From contig NZ_BJMM01000002.1 in assembly GCF_006539165.1 (NCBI RefSeq), positions 372,001 to 436,000 on the forward strand: a stretch of DNA of 64,000 nucleotides. The letters run 5' to 3'. The position numbers and the translations under genes are program-made. This stretch comes from Streptomyces cacaoi. Lineage in GTDB: Bacteria > Actinomycetota > Actinomycetes > Streptomycetales > Streptomycetaceae. Under the pieces are notes generated by a model. That model did no database searches. It was given only the letters and a program-made list of their open reading frames with translations, and had not been told where the DNA came from. This document shows, piece after piece, positions 62,351 through 64,000 of the stretch (within the stretch, counting starts at the first letter, position 1; the number at the start of each line of letters is the position of its first letter).

Positions 62351-63301
62351 TCAGTCCGGCACGGGCGTCATCACTGCACCACAGCCGTGCCCGTTGTCCC
62401 GGCGGCGACCGGCGGATACCGACGGACACCGGCGAAGACCGATGGAGGACGGCGGATACCGGAGGAGGTCGCTACCGGCCCGGCCGTGCGGGGGCGAGGA
62501 CCCGGGCGTGGAGCCCGCGCCCGGCGACGGCCTGTTCGCGTGGCGGCCGAGGAACTCGCGGATCTCCCGGGCGACCGGCTCGGGAGCCTCGTAGGGGGCG
62601 AGATGTCCCGCGTCCGACAGGAGGACCAGTCGGCCGCCGGGCATCGCACGGACGTCGGCGATCAACTTGTCCTGCGGGGCGACGGTGTCCCTGCCGCCGA
62701 GGACGTAGCACACCGGCACGGCGATCCCGGACAGCTCCTCGAACATGCTCGTGTAAGCACCGCCGCCCGTCCCGAGCCAGCTGCGCCAGAACTGCTCGGT
62801 GACCGCGCTCGTCATGGTGTGCACGACGTCGGTCGTCCTGCTCGGCTCCAGCGACATGGCCCCGATGGCCCGCGTGACGGCTTCGACGTCACGGAAGGAC
62901 GCGTGGAACTCTTCGATGACGGGATCGCCCGCCTCGGTACCGCCCGCGTTCCACGGCATGAACGCCATGACGGCCGACACCCGGCCGGGCCGGTCGAGAG
63001 CGATCCGCACGCTGAGCGCCCCACCGAACGAGAGGCCGACGAGGGCGAAGCGTTCGAGGCCGAGCTGATCACAGGCGTCGAGCACCGTCCCGGCGATCCG
63101 GCCGAGGCTCGAACCGTCGGCAGGCGCGTGCAGGGACCCGGCGTGGCCCGGCAGGTCCATGAGAACGAGACGGTAGCCGTCCAGCAGGGGCGCCACCTCG
63201 GACCAGCACCGGAGCGAGCATCCGAGCCCGGGCAGCAGAACGATCGTCTCCGGCCCGCTTCCGCGCTCCTCGTAGTGGACACCGTTGCTCGTCTTCGGCA
63301 T
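62351..63301 (-). CDS. Alpha/beta hydrolase (3-oxoadipate enol-lactonase-like fold) with odd C-tail
   Basis: 316 residues. VLLPGLGCSLRCWSEVAPLL, LMDLPGHAGSL, nucleophile ALVGLSFGGALSVRIALDRP, acid in VLGGRDTVAPQDK and His in LSDAGHLAPYEAP give a complete triad by residue 245. The following 65 residues (PSPGAGSTPGSSPPHGRAGS and so on) are Ser/Pro/Arg-rich and not part of the fold; they may result from loss of the original stop. AAAGGAG five bases before ATG 63301 fixes the start. Probably hydrolyses a lactone or C-C bond within the same pathway. Confidence 0.88.
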   Translation of the reverse strand: MPKTSNGVHYEERGSGPETIVLLPGLGCSLRCWSEVAPLLDGYRLVLMDLPGHAGSLHAPADGSSLGRIAGTVLDACDQLGLERFALVGLSFGGALSVRIALDRPGRVSAVMAFMPWNAGGTEAGDPVIEEFHASFRDVEAVTRAIGAMSLEPSRTTDVVHTMTSAVTEQFWRSWLGTGGGAYTSMFEELSGIAVPVCYVLGGRDTVAPQDKLIADVRAMPGGRLVLLSDAGHLAPYEAPEPVAREIREFLGRHANRPSPGAGSTPGSSPPHGRAGSDLLRYPPSSIGLRRCPSVSAGRRRDNGHGCGAVMTPVPD

Positions 63302-63505
63302 GAGAACTCCTTTGTGTGTCACAGGTTCCGGGCCCCCGCCGGTCATCGCGGGAACGGTTGCACGCCGCTGCACCGGCGACGGGTCCGGGCGCGGTGAGGC
63401 GAGCGGAGCCGACCCGTGGCGGAACGCGTCGGCCTCGACGGCCCGGAACCGGTGGACGGAGCCCGATGTCCCGCAACTCCGCGCACACGCTGGGGCCTTG
63501 TCCAT

Positions 63506-63572
63506 GTGCGCGCCCGGGACTTGTACGCGTGCGCCCAGGGCTCGTACGCGTGCGCCAGGGACTTGTCCGTGG
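63506..63572. repeat. Three imperfect 21-23-bp repeats
   Basis: Units beginning GTGCGC at 63506, 63529 and 63550, each containing a GGGACTTGT or GGGCTCGT core, in the 282-bp gap before the oxidoreductase stop. No gene is seen in that gap. Confidence 0.6.
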
Positions 63573-63583
63573 CGGAGACCGCC

Positions 63584-64000
63584 TCAGGTGGCGTCGACGT
63601 TCAGCACGATCCGGCCGCGGGCGCGGCCGTCCGCGTGGAGCAGCCGCCAGGCGTCGGCGGCCTGCTCCAGCGGGAAGGAACGGTGCACGGGCACGGTCAG
63701 CTTCCCGGCCTCGGCGAGCGCGGCCAGCTCCGTCAGCTCCGCGGCGTTCGCGCGCGCCCACACCAGTTGGCCGCCCTGTTCGGGAGCGGTGAGGTCGGCC
63801 ACGGAGGCGACCCGCGCGGGGTCCTTCAAGACCTTCTGCGAGACGGCCACCGCGTCCCCGCCGTAGAAGTCGAGCGCCGCGTCGACGCCCTCCGGTGCGA
63901 GCGCGCGCACCCGCTCGGCCAGTCCTTCCCCGTAGGTGGTCGGTGTGGCGCCGAGTGCCCGCAGAGGGTCGTGGTTGTGCGCGCCGGCGGTGCCGATGAC
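63584..64000 (-). CDS. MDR/zinc-type NADP-dependent oxidoreductase, N-terminal part outside window
   Basis: Last 138 codons of a quinone-oxidoreductase-like protein; frame open to base 64000. Seen: VIGTAGAHNHDPLRALGATP (end of the cofactor-binding fold), GVDAALDFYGGDAVAVSQKV and the family ending PLEQAADAWRLLHADGRARG RIVLNV. Typical member reduces an activated double bond or oxidises an alcohol with NADPH. Same strand as the alpha/beta hydrolase, 282 bases upstream of it. Confidence 0.88.
   Translation of the reverse strand, partial: VIGTAGAHNHDPLRALGATPTTYGEGLAERVRALAPEGVDAALDFYGGDAVAVSQKVLKDPARVASVADLTAPEQGGQLVWARANAAELTELAALAEAGKLTVPVHRSFPLEQAADAWRLLHADGRARGRIVLNVDAT

Overview
The window is high-GC actinobacterial chromosome, almost certainly Streptomyces or a close relative. 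The support is very high third-position GC in every convincing gene, GTG/TTG starts, many 4-bp ATGA/GTGA overlaps, abundant Tat- or lipobox-bearing exported proteins, and LacI/IclR/MarR/PucR-type regulators. No rRNA, tRNA, CRISPR array, insertion sequence or integrase was recognised. The left end cuts a DEAD-box helicase and the right end cuts an MDR-type oxidoreductase.

Region 1 (1-24.6 kb) is mostly housekeeping and accessory metabolism: a DUF3516 RNA helicase, a YdjM-like membrane protein, a two-gene heterodimeric ABC exporter with complementary degenerate motifs and an apparent frameshift, an L,D-transpeptidase lipoprotein, a GH109-type secreted protein divergent from a secreted GH13 alpha-amylase, a two-domain FAD/Fe-S oxidoreductase, a MarR regulator divergent from an ABC exporter, a VOC protein, a NamZ-type (DUF1343) exo-muramidase, a macrodomain protein, a questin-oxidase-like protein, an ABC ATPase, a small membrane protein and a LysR regulator with a collagen-like insert.

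Region 2 (24.6-33.5 kb) is a complete-looking L-rhamnose locus. rhaI-rhaB (minus) diverges from an ABC importer operon (ATPase, two permeases, lipoprotein) ending in a LacI-family regulator. The shared intergenic region shows two near-consensus promoters, each with a 12-bp TGAA..TTCA palindrome just downstream of the -10. No aldolase is present. The locus ends at a 44-bp tandem repeat block.

Region 3 (33.5-50.5 kb) holds a flavoprotein monooxygenase, a YjbQ protein, an amidohydrolase divergent from a MarR regulator with paired operators, a YkuE-like phosphoesterase, a CPBP protease, a histidine kinase/response regulator pair and, most notably, a cyclodipeptide synthase followed by a cytochrome P450: a minimal two-gene route to a modified diketopiperazine. 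A PQQ-propeller Ser/Thr kinase and a frameshifted acetyltransferase-membrane fusion follow.

Region 4 (50.8-64 kb) looks like a catabolic island for an unidentified small molecule. A minus-strand operon (652-aa unknown, 234-aa unknown, M19-like protein lacking key metal ligands, MFS transporter) lies beside an IclR regulator. On the other side are a zinc-type dehydrogenase interrupted by a nonsense codon, two alpha/beta hydrolases, a PucR-like regulator, an SDR and an MDR oxidoreductase. This island and the CDPS-P450 pair are the best candidates for undescribed biology here.
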